A stretch of 64,000 bases of DNA from Clostridia bacterium. GTDB taxonomy: Bacteria; Bacillota_A; Clostridia; Oscillospirales; CAG-272. The translations under genes were made by a program, and so were the position numbers. The notes below the pieces were generated by a model, which saw only the letters and a program-made list of their open reading frames with translations, ran no database searches and was not told the origin of the DNA. The DNA lies in NCBI GenBank assembly GCA_017445115.1, contig JAFSUU010000095.1:37837-101836 (forward strand). Direction: 5' to 3'. Positions 25,160 to 34,880 of the stretch are shown here, piece by piece (within the stretch, counting starts at the first letter, position 1; each line of letters begins with the position of its first letter).

Positions 25160-26743
25160 ATGGACAACGTCCCTGCAATAGAACTAAGAAACATAACAAA
25201 AGCGTTCGGAACGAAGGTCGTTGCGAATAAGAACGTCTCACTCAGTATCTACCGCGGAGAGATCCTGTCAATACTCGGAGAAAACGGAAGCGGAAAGACT
25301 ACGCTGATGAACATGATCTCCGGCATCTATTTTCCGGACAGCGGTGAAATACTCATAGACGGAAAAGAAGTCGTAATCCGTTCGCCGAGAGACGCGTTCA
25401 ACTACAAGATCGGTATGATCCACCAGCACTTCAAACTCGTCGACGTGCTCAGCGCGGCGGAGAACATAGTGCTCGGGCTTGAGGGAAGATTCAATCTCAA
25501 GCAGGCGGCGTCTGAGGTCAGAAAGATAGCCGAGCAGTACGGATTCGAGCTCGATCCGATGAAGAAGATATACGAAATGTCCGTTTCGGAGAAACAGACG
25601 GTCGAGATCATAAAAGTCCTGTACCGCGGCGCGGATGTCCTCATTCTCGACGAGCCTACGGCGGTGCTCACTCCCCAGGAGACGTCCAAGCTCTTTACGA
25701 TCTTGCGCAGAATGAAGGAAGACGGAAAGGCGATCGTAATAATCACCCATAAGCTTCACGAGGTCCTCTCGATCTCAGACAGGGTTTCCGTGCTTCGCAA
25801 GGGCGAGTATATATGCACTCTCGACACGAAGGACGCGACGGAATCGTCGCTTACGGAAGCGATGGTCGGAAAGAAGGTCGAACTCAACATCGACCGCGCG
25901 GAGCCGAAGGATCCGGTCGACAGACTTATCGTCAAGGATCTCGAATGTATCAACCGCGAGGGCGCTAAAGTGCTCGACGACGTATCGTTCACCGCGAGAA
26001 GCGGCGAGATCTTCGGCATCGCGGGCATCGCGGGCAGCGGACAGAGAGAGCTTCTCGAGGCGATCGCCGGCCTGCAGCACGTTCAGGCGGGAGAGATAAC
26101 GTATATCGATCCGAAGACTGGCGAAAGGGAAAACCTTCGCGACAAGACGCCTATGCAGATAAGACAGCTCGGAGTCAGACTTTCGTTCGTTCCCGAGGAC
26201 CGTCTCGGCATGGGACTTGTCGGAAATATGGACATCATCGACAATATGATGCTCCGCAGTTATAAAAAAGGCAAGTCCGCGTTTCTGCAGAGAAAAGAGC
26301 CGCGGGATCTTGCAAACGAGATAATAGAGAGCCTCGGAGTCGTAACTCCCAGCGCATCGACGCCGGTCCGCCGGCTCTCCGGAGGAAACGTTCAGAAGAT
26401 CCTCGTCGGCCGTGAAATAGCTTCCGCTCCGACGGTGCTGATGGCGGCATACCCGGTGCGCGGACTCGACATCAACTCATCGTACATGATATACAATCTG
26501 CTCAATCAGCAGAAGGAAAACGGCGTTGCCGTCATCTTCGTCGGCGAAGACCTTGACGTGCTGCTTGAGCTTTGCGACAGGATACTCGTCATCGGCTCCG
26601 GCAGAGTGACGGGACTTGTCGACGCGAGAACCGCAACGAAAGAAGAAATAGGTCTTCTTATGACAAAGTCGGTCACTCCCGTAGAGCCGGAAAAGACCGA
26701 AGACACAAAATCTGATGAAGGAGGAGCCGAGGATGGTGAATAA
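25160..26743 (+). CDS. Nucleoside ABC transporter ATP-binding protein, two ATPase domains
   Basis: Energises nucleoside uptake. 527 residues from the ATG preceded by GGAGAGGA; the frame extends further upstream without a better start. Two fused ABC domains: the first has Walker A GENGSGKTTL, Walker B VLILDEPTAVLT and a degenerate signature (MSVSEKQTVEI); the second has a degenerate Walker A (GIAGSGQRELLEAI) and signature LSGGNVQKILVGRE, with AYPVRGLD at Walker B. This asymmetric pattern is typical of the NupO/YufO and RbsA-like family. The acidic C-terminal tail overlaps the next gene by 11 bases. Confidence 0.94.
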   Translation: MDNVPAIELRNITKAFGTKVVANKNVSLSIYRGEILSILGENGSGKTTLMNMISGIYFPDSGEILIDGKEVVIRSPRDAFNYKIGMIHQHFKLVDVLSAAENIVLGLEGRFNLKQAASEVRKIAEQYGFELDPMKKIYEMSVSEKQTVEIIKVLYRGADVLILDEPTAVLTPQETSKLFTILRRMKEDGKAIVIITHKLHEVLSISDRVSVLRKGEYICTLDTKDATESSLTEAMVGKKVELNIDRAEPKDPVDRLIVKDLECINREGAKVLDDVSFTARSGEIFGIAGIAGSGQRELLEAIAGLQHVQAGEITYIDPKTGERENLRDKTPMQIRQLGVRLSFVPEDRLGMGLVGNMDIIDNMMLRSYKKGKSAFLQRKEPRDLANEIIESLGVVTPSASTPVRRLSGGNVQKILVGREIASAPTVLMAAYPVRGLDINSSYMIYNLLNQQKENGVAVIFVGEDLDVLLELCDRILVIGSGRVTGLVDARTATKEEIGLLMTKSVTPVEPEKTEDTKSDEGGAEDGE

Positions 26744-27866
26744 CCCCGCAGCAAAAGAAAAACACGTTCGCGAGCCCCTTTTCCACATAGTCAAGAGGGA
26801 AGCGATCCCGTGGTGGAAGTCGTGGATAATCAGGATCCTCGCTGTGCTCGCCGCGCTCGTGGTCGTCGCGATAATAACCCTCGTTATGACCGGTCAGAAT
26901 CCGATCGAGATGTATAAAGCGATGCTCGACGGCGCGGTCGGAAACTCGACGAGAACGTGGAACCTGCTTCAGGACACTGCGCTTCTTCTCATCGTAGGTC
27001 TCGCGGTCACGCCCGCGTTCAAAATGCGATTCTGGAATATCGGAGCGCAGGGACAGATCCTCGTCGGCGCGCTCGCAACGACGTTCTGCTTCAGATATTT
27101 TACCGGCAAGGTGCCGACACCGGTCCTTTTCCTTCTCATGATCGTCTTCGCGGTAGTCGCGGGCGCACTCTGGGCGGTGATACCCGGTATTTTCAAAGCG
27201 TATCTCAACACAAATGAAACGCTGTTCACTCTGATGATGAACTATATCGCGCTCAACCTTATCGCGTTCTTCTGCTTCAGATGGTCGAAAAACAGCGGCA
27301 ACGACGTCATCGGCCTGCTCAACAGAAGCACGAAAGAGGGCTGGCTCCCGGAAATCGGGGGGAACAAGTTCCTTCTGAACATTCTGATCGTCGCAGTTCT
27401 GACGGTCGTGGCGTTCATCTACCTCAAGTATTCCAAGCACGGATATGAGATCTCGGTCGTCGGCGAAAGCGAGAATACGGCGAGATACATCGGAATCAAC
27501 GTCAAGCGCGTCATAATCCGCACGGTGCTGATCTCCGGTGCGATCTGCGGCCTTGCGGGATTTCTTCTCGTCTCCGGCGTTCATCACACGCTCACGACCG
27601 ACGTCGAGGGCGGACGCGGATTCACAGCGATCATCGTCTCGTGGATGGCGCATTTCAATCCGCTCTATATGATACTCACCTCGTTCCTGATAGTCTTCCT
27701 CGAAAAGGGAGCTATTCAGGTGGCGTCGTCAAAGAACCTCCAGCTCGACGACAACTTCTCCGATATCGTCGTCGGTATAATAATCCTCTTCATCATCGGC
27801 TGTGAATTCTTTATCAACTACAGGATAAAATTCAAGTCCAGAAACAGAGAGGAGGCAAAAGCATGA
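26733..27866 (+). CDS. Nucleoside ABC transporter permease (first subunit)
   Basis: Membrane subunit of the BMP-type importer. 377 residues from the ATG eight bases after AAGGAGGAG; the start at 26715 would overlap that site. About eight to nine hydrophobic segments; the BPD_transp_2-type motif GESENTARYIGINVKRVI marks the cytoplasmic coupling loop. Start overlaps the ATPase stop, and its own stop overlaps the next start (ATGA). Confidence 0.93.
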   Translation: MVNNPAAKEKHVREPLFHIVKREAIPWWKSWIIRILAVLAALVVVAIITLVMTGQNPIEMYKAMLDGAVGNSTRTWNLLQDTALLLIVGLAVTPAFKMRFWNIGAQGQILVGALATTFCFRYFTGKVPTPVLFLLMIVFAVVAGALWAVIPGIFKAYLNTNETLFTLMMNYIALNLIAFFCFRWSKNSGNDVIGLLNRSTKEGWLPEIGGNKFLLNILIVAVLTVVAFIYLKYSKHGYEISVVGESENTARYIGINVKRVIIRTVLISGAICGLAGFLLVSGVHHTLTTDVEGGRGFTAIIVSWMAHFNPLYMILTSFLIVFLEKGAIQVASSKNLQLDDNFSDIVVGIIILFIIGCEFFINYRIKFKSRNREEAKA

Positions 27867-28864
27867 TCTTCCTTGACAAGCTCGTTTACATTCTTGCCAA
27901 CGCGATCAACAACGGTATGCCGATCCTCTTCGGTTCGACCGGTGAGATCCTCACCGAGAAATCCGGCCACCTCAACCTCGGTATCCCCGGCGTCATGGCG
28001 GTCGGCGGCATAAGCGGCGTCGTCTCCGCGTTCTTCTATCAGCAGGTGGAGAACAAGAGCACGTTCCTTATGATCCTGATCCCGATCCTTGCAACGCTCC
28101 TCGGCTCGCTCGTAATGGGGCTGATCTACTGCTTCCTCACCGTCACGCTGAGAGCTAACCAGAACGTCACGGGACTTGCGCTCACGACGCTCGGCATCGG
28201 TATCGGCAACTTCTTCGGCGCCTCGATCATCAAGCTCTCTCACAGCGAGCTCACGTCCGTCAGAATAGACGAGACGAGCAGAGTCTTCAAGACGACTCTT
28301 CCTTTCGCGTCGAAGCTCGGATACTTCGGAGAACTGTTCCTCTCGTACAGATTCCTCGTCTACGCGGGAATTCTGATCGCCGTTATCTGCGGCTTTGTGC
28401 TCAAGCGCACGAGAGTCGGTCTGCACCTCAGAGCGGTCGGCGAAAATCCTGCGACGGCTGACGCCGCGGGCATCAACGTCAACAGATACAAGTACGTTTC
28501 GACCTGCGTCGGCAGCATGATCGCCGGACTCGGCGGCTTCTACTACTGCATAGATAAGAACGGCTGGTCGAACGATAACATCGGTCCTTTCGGATGGCTT
28601 GCGATCGCGCTCGTCATCTTCGCGATCTGGAGACCGAATCTCGCGATCTTCGGCTCGATCCTCTTCGGACTTCTTCTCAACCTCTACGACCTTATCCCCG
28701 CGCTTGAACTCGACATAAAGTTCCCGCCCGGATATGACAAGCTCTTCAAGATGGTTCCGTATATCGTTACGATCATCGTGCTTATAATCACGAGCGCGAG
28801 AAAGAAGCGCGAAAATCAGCCTCCCGCAAGTCTCGGACTTTCGTATTTCCGCGAAGACAGATAG
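27863..28864 (+). CDS. Nucleoside ABC transporter permease (second subunit)
   Basis: Partner permease, 333 residues with about eight to nine helices. Opens with the typical segment FGSTGEILTEKSGHLNLGIPG of this family and carries the coupling loop LRAVGENPATADAAGINVNRYKYV. Translationally coupled to the first permease. Completes a receptor-ATPase-permease-permease set under the purine riboswitch. A cyclophilin gene follows after 16 bases and may be read through. Confidence 0.93.
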   Translation: MIFLDKLVYILANAINNGMPILFGSTGEILTEKSGHLNLGIPGVMAVGGISGVVSAFFYQQVENKSTFLMILIPILATLLGSLVMGLIYCFLTVTLRANQNVTGLALTTLGIGIGNFFGASIIKLSHSELTSVRIDETSRVFKTTLPFASKLGYFGELFLSYRFLVYAGILIAVICGFVLKRTRVGLHLRAVGENPATADAAGINVNRYKYVSTCVGSMIAGLGGFYYCIDKNGWSNDNIGPFGWLAIALVIFAIWRPNLAIFGSILFGLLLNLYDLIPALELDIKFPPGYDKLFKMVPYIVTIIVLIITSARKKRENQPPASLGLSYFREDR

Positions 28865-28880
28865 TAAAGGAGATATTTCA

Positions 28881-29372
28881 ATGGTAAAAATAGAAGTTGA
28901 AGGATTCGGCACGATGACTCTCGAACTCTATCCGGAGCAGGCGCCGATCACGGTCAAAAACTTTCTCGATTACGTAAACGACGGCTTTTACGACGGACTC
29001 ACGTTCCACCGCATCTACCGCGGCTTTATGATCCAGGGCGGCGACCCGACAGGTACCGGCATGGGCGACGGCAAGCTCGGAAAGATCAAGGGCGAGTTCA
29101 AGTCCAACGGAGTCAACAACACGGTCTCTCACGAGCGCGGGGTGATCTCCATGGCGAGAACGAACGTCAAGGATTCTGCGACGAGTCAGTTCTTTATCTG
29201 CCACGCAGATGCGAAATTCCTCGACGGAGACTACGCGGCGTTCGGCAAGCTGACAGACGGTTACGACGTCCTTGACGCGATAGCGGACGTCCCCGTGGTG
29301 TACGGCAGATCCGGAGAGCGTACGACTCCCGTTACCCCGGTTGTCATCAAAAGAGCCTGGGTCGAAGAATAA
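28881..29372 (+). CDS. Peptidyl-prolyl cis-trans isomerase, cyclophilin type (cytoplasmic)
   Basis: Catalyses proline isomerisation in folding proteins. 163 residues, no signal peptide. Cyclophilin core FHRIYRGFMIQGGDPTGTG contains the catalytic Arg and the QGGD motif; ATSQFFICHAD and LDGDYAAFGKLTDGYDVLD also fit. Follows the nucleoside transporter by 16 bases behind AAAGGAG and ends at a strong terminator. A lipoprotein version converges on it from the other strand. Confidence 0.95.
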   Translation: MVKIEVEGFGTMTLELYPEQAPITVKNFLDYVNDGFYDGLTFHRIYRGFMIQGGDPTGTGMGDGKLGKIKGEFKSNGVNNTVSHERGVISMARTNVKDSATSQFFICHADAKFLDGDYAAFGKLTDGYDVLDAIADVPVVYGRSGERTTPVTPVVIKRAWVEE

Positions 29373-29393
29373 ATCGAATATCAGATGAAAAAA

Positions 29394-29419
29394 GCGTTCC
29401 GAAATCGGAACGCTTTTTG
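29394..29419 (+). terminator. Intrinsic terminator after cyclophilin gene
   Basis: GCGTTCCG-AAAT-CGGAACGC followed by TTTTT; the A-run on the left makes it usable from the convergent gene as well. Confidence 0.9.
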
Positions 29420-29436
29420 TATTCCCAAATGTAAAA

Positions 29437-30081
29437 TCAGTCGACTCTGTATATCCTGTCGATATAGATCGTCTCGGCGGGCATGGATTTTTCGCCGGTG
29501 ACGGGGTTTGTCTTGAGTTCGACTTTCGCCATAGCGTCAAGCACGTCGTAGCCGTCCGTCACTTTTCCGAACGTGGCGTAATTGCCGTCAAACGTCGCAG
29601 CTTTGTCCGATATACAGATAAAGAACTGGCTCGTCGCGGAATCGTACGGAGAAGACCTTCTCGCCATCGACAGAACGCCGTAAGTGTGGGAGAGCGGATT
29701 GTCGTATCCGTTTGCCTTGAACTCGCCCTTTATCGCCGTCAGACCGCTTCCTCCGGTGCCGTTGCCGGAAGGATCACCGCCCTGGATGACCAGACCGTTA
29801 TAGATCCTGTGGAACGTAAGGCCGTCGTAAAATCCCTCGTCGACGTATTTAAGGAAGTTCTCGACGGTTATCGGGGCGAGGTCGGGATAGAGTTCTATCG
29901 TCATCGTGCCGAAATCGCGCACTTCCATTTTCAGATATACTTTGTTTTCGTACGGATCGGAGACCGAGGGACCGGTAGGCGCCTTTTCCGTCTCTTTCCC
30001 GGGATTTACTACTATCGGATCGCACGCGGCGAAGCAGAGCAGCATAACCGCAACTAAAATGAGCGCAAGAATTCTTTTCAT
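29437..30081 (-). CDS. Cyclophilin-type peptidyl-prolyl isomerase lipoprotein
   Basis: Extracytoplasmic foldase. 214 residues from the ATG preceded by GAAGGA; an upstream in-frame start is unsupported. Lipobox LLCFAACDP anchors it outside, followed by a Pro/Thr/Ser linker and a cyclophilin domain with FHRIYNGLVIQGGDPSGNG and SATSQFFICISD. Convergent with, and closely similar in core to, the cytoplasmic cyclophilin next door, suggesting local duplication followed by gain of a signal peptide or loss in the other copy. Confidence 0.94.
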   Translation of the reverse strand: MKRILALILVAVMLLCFAACDPIVVNPGKETEKAPTGPSVSDPYENKVYLKMEVRDFGTMTIELYPDLAPITVENFLKYVDEGFYDGLTFHRIYNGLVIQGGDPSGNGTGGSGLTAIKGEFKANGYDNPLSHTYGVLSMARRSSPYDSATSQFFICISDKAATFDGNYATFGKVTDGYDVLDAMAKVELKTNPVTGEKSMPAETIYIDRIYRVD

Positions 30082-30112
30082 ATCGTGTCCTTCCGTAATT
30101 TGATTCCTATAT

Positions 30113-30141
30113 ATTATATCATCGCAGATGGCCGATGTCAA
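30113..30141 (-). promoter_or_regulatory. Promoter of cyclophilin lipoprotein gene
   Basis: Minus strand TTGACA (30136-30141), 17-nt spacer, TATAAT (30113-30118). It starts directly where the hpf terminator ends. Confidence 0.8.
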
Positions 30142-30177
30142 CAAAAAAGTCTGCGGCGCGCTCGCTGCGCCGCAGAC
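30142..30177 (-). terminator. Intrinsic terminator after hpf
   Basis: Perfect 11-bp GC-rich stem GTCTGCGGCGC/GCGCCGCAGAC with a seven-base loop; on the minus strand it is followed by TTTTTTGTT. Confidence 0.88.
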
Positions 30178-30221
30178 CGACCGTCCCGAAGGATAACCAC
30201 ACCTCCGGGCGATAATTTCGT

Positions 30222-30755
30222 TTATTTGGAGTTCTCCGGTACGATGAGTCCGTAGCTTCCGGCTTCACGCTTGTAAACTACGTTCGTCTCTCCGGTCTGT
30301 TCGTCCTTGAATACGTAGAACGTGTGGTCGAGAAGGTTCATCTGAAGGATCGCTTCCTCCGCCGTCATCGGCTTGAGAGGGAAGCTCTTGATCCTGATCT
30401 TGAACTCGTTCTCTTCTCCGAAGTATTCGCCGGGCTCCTCTGCCGCCGGGAATACGATCTTTTCGCGAAGCTTCTTCTGAAGTCTCGTCTTGTTCTTTCT
30501 GAGCTGTCTCTCGATGGATTCAACGCATTCGTCGAGGGCGATACGGAAGGTGGGACTCGTTTTCTCCGCGCGGAACAATGTGCCGTTGCAGGAGATCGTG
30601 ACCTCCATTCGGTCGCTTTCGCGAACCTTGCGGAGGGTGACGAAGGCTTCCGGCTCTCCTTTGAAATACTTGTCGAATTTCGCAAGTTTCTTTTCAATGA
30701 GCGCTTTCGTCTCGTCGTAGACGTTCATCTGTCTGCCTATGATCGTTGTTTTCAT
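30222..30755 (-). CDS. hpf: Ribosome hibernation promoting factor, long form
   Basis: Dimerises 70S ribosomes into inactive 100S particles in stationary phase. 177 residues from the ATG behind AAGGTGG. N-terminal S30AE domain (residues 1-95; MKTTIIGRQMNVYDETKALI start, EVTISCNGTLFRAEKTSPTF) and the C-terminal dimerisation domain (about 120-177; IRIKSFPLKPMTAEEAILQM ... HTFYVFKDEQTGETNVVYKR). This two-domain layout is the Firmicute form. Own promoter and terminator, so monocistronic. Confidence 0.95.
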   Translation of the reverse strand: MKTTIIGRQMNVYDETKALIEKKLAKFDKYFKGEPEAFVTLRKVRESDRMEVTISCNGTLFRAEKTSPTFRIALDECVESIERQLRKNKTRLQKKLREKIVFPAAEEPGEYFGEENEFKIRIKSFPLKPMTAEEAILQMNLLDHTFYVFKDEQTGETNVVYKREAGSYGLIVPENSK

Positions 30756-30845
30756 GGGGACACCACCTTTATAAATATTTACAGCAAAGAGGACGGTCGA
30801 TGAGTCATCCCGCGAAAGGAAGTCGCCCTTCCTCTCTACACTCAT

Positions 30846-30874
30846 ATTATATCATACATTTTTTCATTTGTATA
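30846..30874 (-). promoter_or_regulatory. Promoter of hpf
   Basis: Minus strand TATACA (30869-30874), 17-nt spacer, TATAAT (30846-30851), about 90 bases before the ATG. The A/T-rich stretch 30875-31010 upstream shows no other recognisable feature. Confidence 0.6.
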
Positions 30875-31010
30875 TAGTTTTTGTGAAATTTAGCTGAAAA
30901 TTAATTGAAAAATAATAATGACAAGTGCAAAATGACAACGAGATCCCAAAAGAGAGCGTAAAAAACAACCAAACGAAATAACGAGAGTAAAACCCCGGAG
31001 CGCAAAAGAG

Positions 31011-31193
31011 TGAGGCGATATATGCGGCGGAGCCGCATTCGATATATTTGCGCTTTCAGCGCAAATTCGATATGCGTTCGCTCCGCTCACGCGCGATATG
31101 AGATAAATTCCTTCTTGTCCCGCAGGACATATCGCGCCGCTTGCGGCATATCGAGCGCTTGCGCATATCGCAAATTCCGAAGGAATTTATCTC
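31011..31193. repeat. Hairpin-spacer array 2 (spacer CGATAT)
   Basis: Spacer CGATAT at 31016, 31040, 31068 and 31094, then reversed ATATCG at 31129, 31148 and 31165. Between them are different small stems, e.g. TGCGGC-GGA-GCCGCA, TTGCGCT-TTC-AGCGCAA, GTCC-CGCA-GGAC. A 14-bp arm GAGATAAATTCCTT (31100-31113) pairs with AAGGAATTTATCTC (31180-31193) and encloses the reversed half; part of the right arm can instead form the local hairpin AAATTCC-GA-AGGAATTT. It directly abuts the groEL terminator. No coding potential recognised. Confidence 0.85.
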
Positions 31194-31196
31194 GCT

Positions 31197-31238
31197 GCAA
31201 CAAAAAAGCGCTTGCCGTAGCAAGCGCTTTTTTGTTGC
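31197..31238 (-). terminator. Intrinsic terminator after groEL
   Basis: Perfect 18-bp inverted repeat (31197-31214 and 31221-31238) whose stem includes complementary A6 and T6 tracts (CAAAAAAGCGCTTG / CAAGCGCTTTTTTG), so it can work in both directions. It begins two bases after the groEL stop codon. Confidence 0.9.
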
Positions 31239-31240
31239 AA

Positions 31241-33191
<1,951 letters not shown>

Positions 33192-33241
33192 ATTTACCTC
33201 CTGATGAACTGCGTTTGACGCAAATTTTAATTGAATTTGTT

Positions 33242-33268
33242 TTAGCACTCAAAAAGAATGAGTGCTAA
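33242..33268. promoter_or_regulatory. CIRCE operator (HrcA-binding site)
   Basis: Perfect match: TTAGCACTC, 9-nt spacer, GAGTGCTAA. It lies between the promoter and groES start, the classical site for repression by HrcA. The hrcA gene is not in this window. Confidence 0.97.
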
Positions 33269-33282
33269 CCGATTACTCATAC

Positions 33283-33311
33283 ATTGTAATTCGCCCTATT
33301 ATAAAAATCAA
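33283..33311 (-). promoter_or_regulatory. Promoter of groES-groEL
   Basis: Minus strand TTGATT (33306-33311), 17-nt spacer, TACAAT (33283-33288); the start point would fall at the edge of the CIRCE. Confidence 0.7.
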
Positions 33312-33371
33312 GTGCTTTTTGGATATTTAACAAAAAATTCACAAATGTTTTTTGCGATTTGACGAGCATAA

Positions 33372-33399
33372 TTTGCACTATCCCCCTTGTGAGTGCTAA
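33372..33399. promoter_or_regulatory. Degenerate second CIRCE-like site
   Basis: TTTGCACTA (two mismatches) with a 10-nt spacer and a perfect right half GAGTGCTAA. It lies upstream of the groE promoter and about 120 bases before the divergent symporter gene, so it may bind HrcA weakly or be a decayed operator. Confidence 0.45.
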
Positions 33400-33515
33400 A
33401 AATCGACCGGTTTTGAGTAAAAACGGATGTTGACCGTAAAACGCGTGAGGCGAACTCCGGTATCTTTCGCAAGGCGGGAAAGTATATTGTAGTATATTTG
33501 TTTGCGGGTGAAAAT

Positions 33516-34823
33516 ATGAGCTTTCTTGAAGTCACGAATTCGTTTTTGTCGGGAATGATCCTTCCCGCGGTCCTGATATTTGTCGGGGTGTTTCTCGCGG
33601 CGAAATTCCGGTTTTTCTTTCTGATCCATCCTTTTAAAACAATGAAGCGCGTAGGAACTGCCGCCTCGTCCGGAGGAACTTCTCCTTTCAAAGCGCTTAC
33701 TGTGGCGCTTGCGGGAACGCTCGGAGTAGGGAATATCTCCGGCGTCGCGACGGCGATCACGGCGGGCGGTCCCGGCGCGGTCTTCTGGATGTGGGCGTCG
33801 GCTCTCACCGCGATGAGCGTAAAATACGCCGAGGTGTACCTCGCGGTCAAATACAGACGCGCCGAGGTATCGGGAGATAAAGTCAGATACCGCGGCGGCG
33901 CTTACTATTATATGAAGGAAGGACTCGCAAAGTTTTTGGGAAAAAGAACGTCTTCCGTCATAGCCGTCTTTTTCGCCTGCCTTCTCGTCTCGAATTCACT
34001 GCTTACGGGGAATATAGTTCAGGTCAACGCGGCTTCATCGGTGTTTGACGGCGTACCGAAGATCGCAGTCGGCGCGGTCATCGCCGTGTTCGCACTCGCG
34101 GTCAGCGCGGGAGGGGCGAAGCGCGTCGGAGATTTTACGGTGCGCGTGATACCGTTTCTGACGGCTGTATACGTTTTTCTTTCACTCTTCATTATTATTT
34201 CCAATATCGGAAAGACCGGAGAAGTGCTGAGATCGATCGTTGACGGCGCCTTTTCGTTCCGCGCCGCGGCGGGAGGCGCCGCGGGATACGGGATCTCACG
34301 CGCGGTGAGGTTCGGCGTCACAAGGGGAGTTTTTTCAAACGAAGCGGGATGCGGGACAGCGCCGACCGCTCACGCGTCGGCGGACGCGAAAAGCCCTCAC
34401 GACCAGGGGTGCCTCGGCATTTTCGAGGTGTTCTGCGACACGATAGTGATGTGCACCATGACCGCCTTCGTTATCCTGCTCTCCGGCGTCACCGGCGTCG
34501 ACGGCATACCTCTTTCGATGAAGGCATACGGCGCGTTTTTCGGCAAATTCGGGGAGATCGCGATAGGCGTGTCGGTCATGATCTTCGCCGTGGCGACCGT
34601 GATCTGCCAGGGATATTACGGCTTGGAGGCGATAGAGTCGCTCGGCGGTAAAAAGAAGGCGCGCGCCGTCTATCTTGCTGCGGCTTTCGGCGCGACGCTT
34701 CTCGGATCCGTTATGTCGCAGAGCGCCGTGTGGCAATTCGCCGACCTTGAGATCGCCGTGATGACGGTCGTCAATACGCTCGCGGTGTTTATCCTTTCGG
34801 ACGGAGTCCGGTGCCGGCGGTAA
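33516..34823 (+). CDS. Sodium:alanine/glycine symporter, AGCS family
   Basis: Imports small neutral amino acids with sodium. 435 residues from this ATG; an upstream TTG in frame is possible. About ten hydrophobic helices and the family signature TLGVGNISGVATAITAGGPG followed by VFWMWASALTAMSVKYAEV; also RFGVTRGVFSNEAGCGTAPT. Divergent from groES; monocistronic with a bidirectional terminator. Start-site evidence is weak (GCGGGTG upstream). Substrate not certain. Confidence 0.92.
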   Translation: MSFLEVTNSFLSGMILPAVLIFVGVFLAAKFRFFFLIHPFKTMKRVGTAASSGGTSPFKALTVALAGTLGVGNISGVATAITAGGPGAVFWMWASALTAMSVKYAEVYLAVKYRRAEVSGDKVRYRGGAYYYMKEGLAKFLGKRTSSVIAVFFACLLVSNSLLTGNIVQVNAASSVFDGVPKIAVGAVIAVFALAVSAGGAKRVGDFTVRVIPFLTAVYVFLSLFIIISNIGKTGEVLRSIVDGAFSFRAAAGGAAGYGISRAVRFGVTRGVFSNEAGCGTAPTAHASADAKSPHDQGCLGIFEVFCDTIVMCTMTAFVILLSGVTGVDGIPLSMKAYGAFFGKFGEIAIGVSVMIFAVATVICQGYYGLEAIESLGGKKKARAVYLAAAFGATLLGSVMSQSAVWQFADLEIAVMTVVNTLAVFILSDGVRCRR

Positions 34824-34832
34824 AAGACGATG

Positions 34833-34868
34833 AAAAAAGGAGGAACGCTGCCGTTCCTCCCGTTCTTT
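34833..34868. terminator. Bidirectional terminator between symporter and asd
   Basis: GGAGGAACG (34839-34847) pairs with CGTTCCTCC (34852-34860); A6 on the left and T7 on the right give a T-run on either strand. Confidence 0.88.
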
Positions 34869-34880
34869 TTTTGTACTTAA

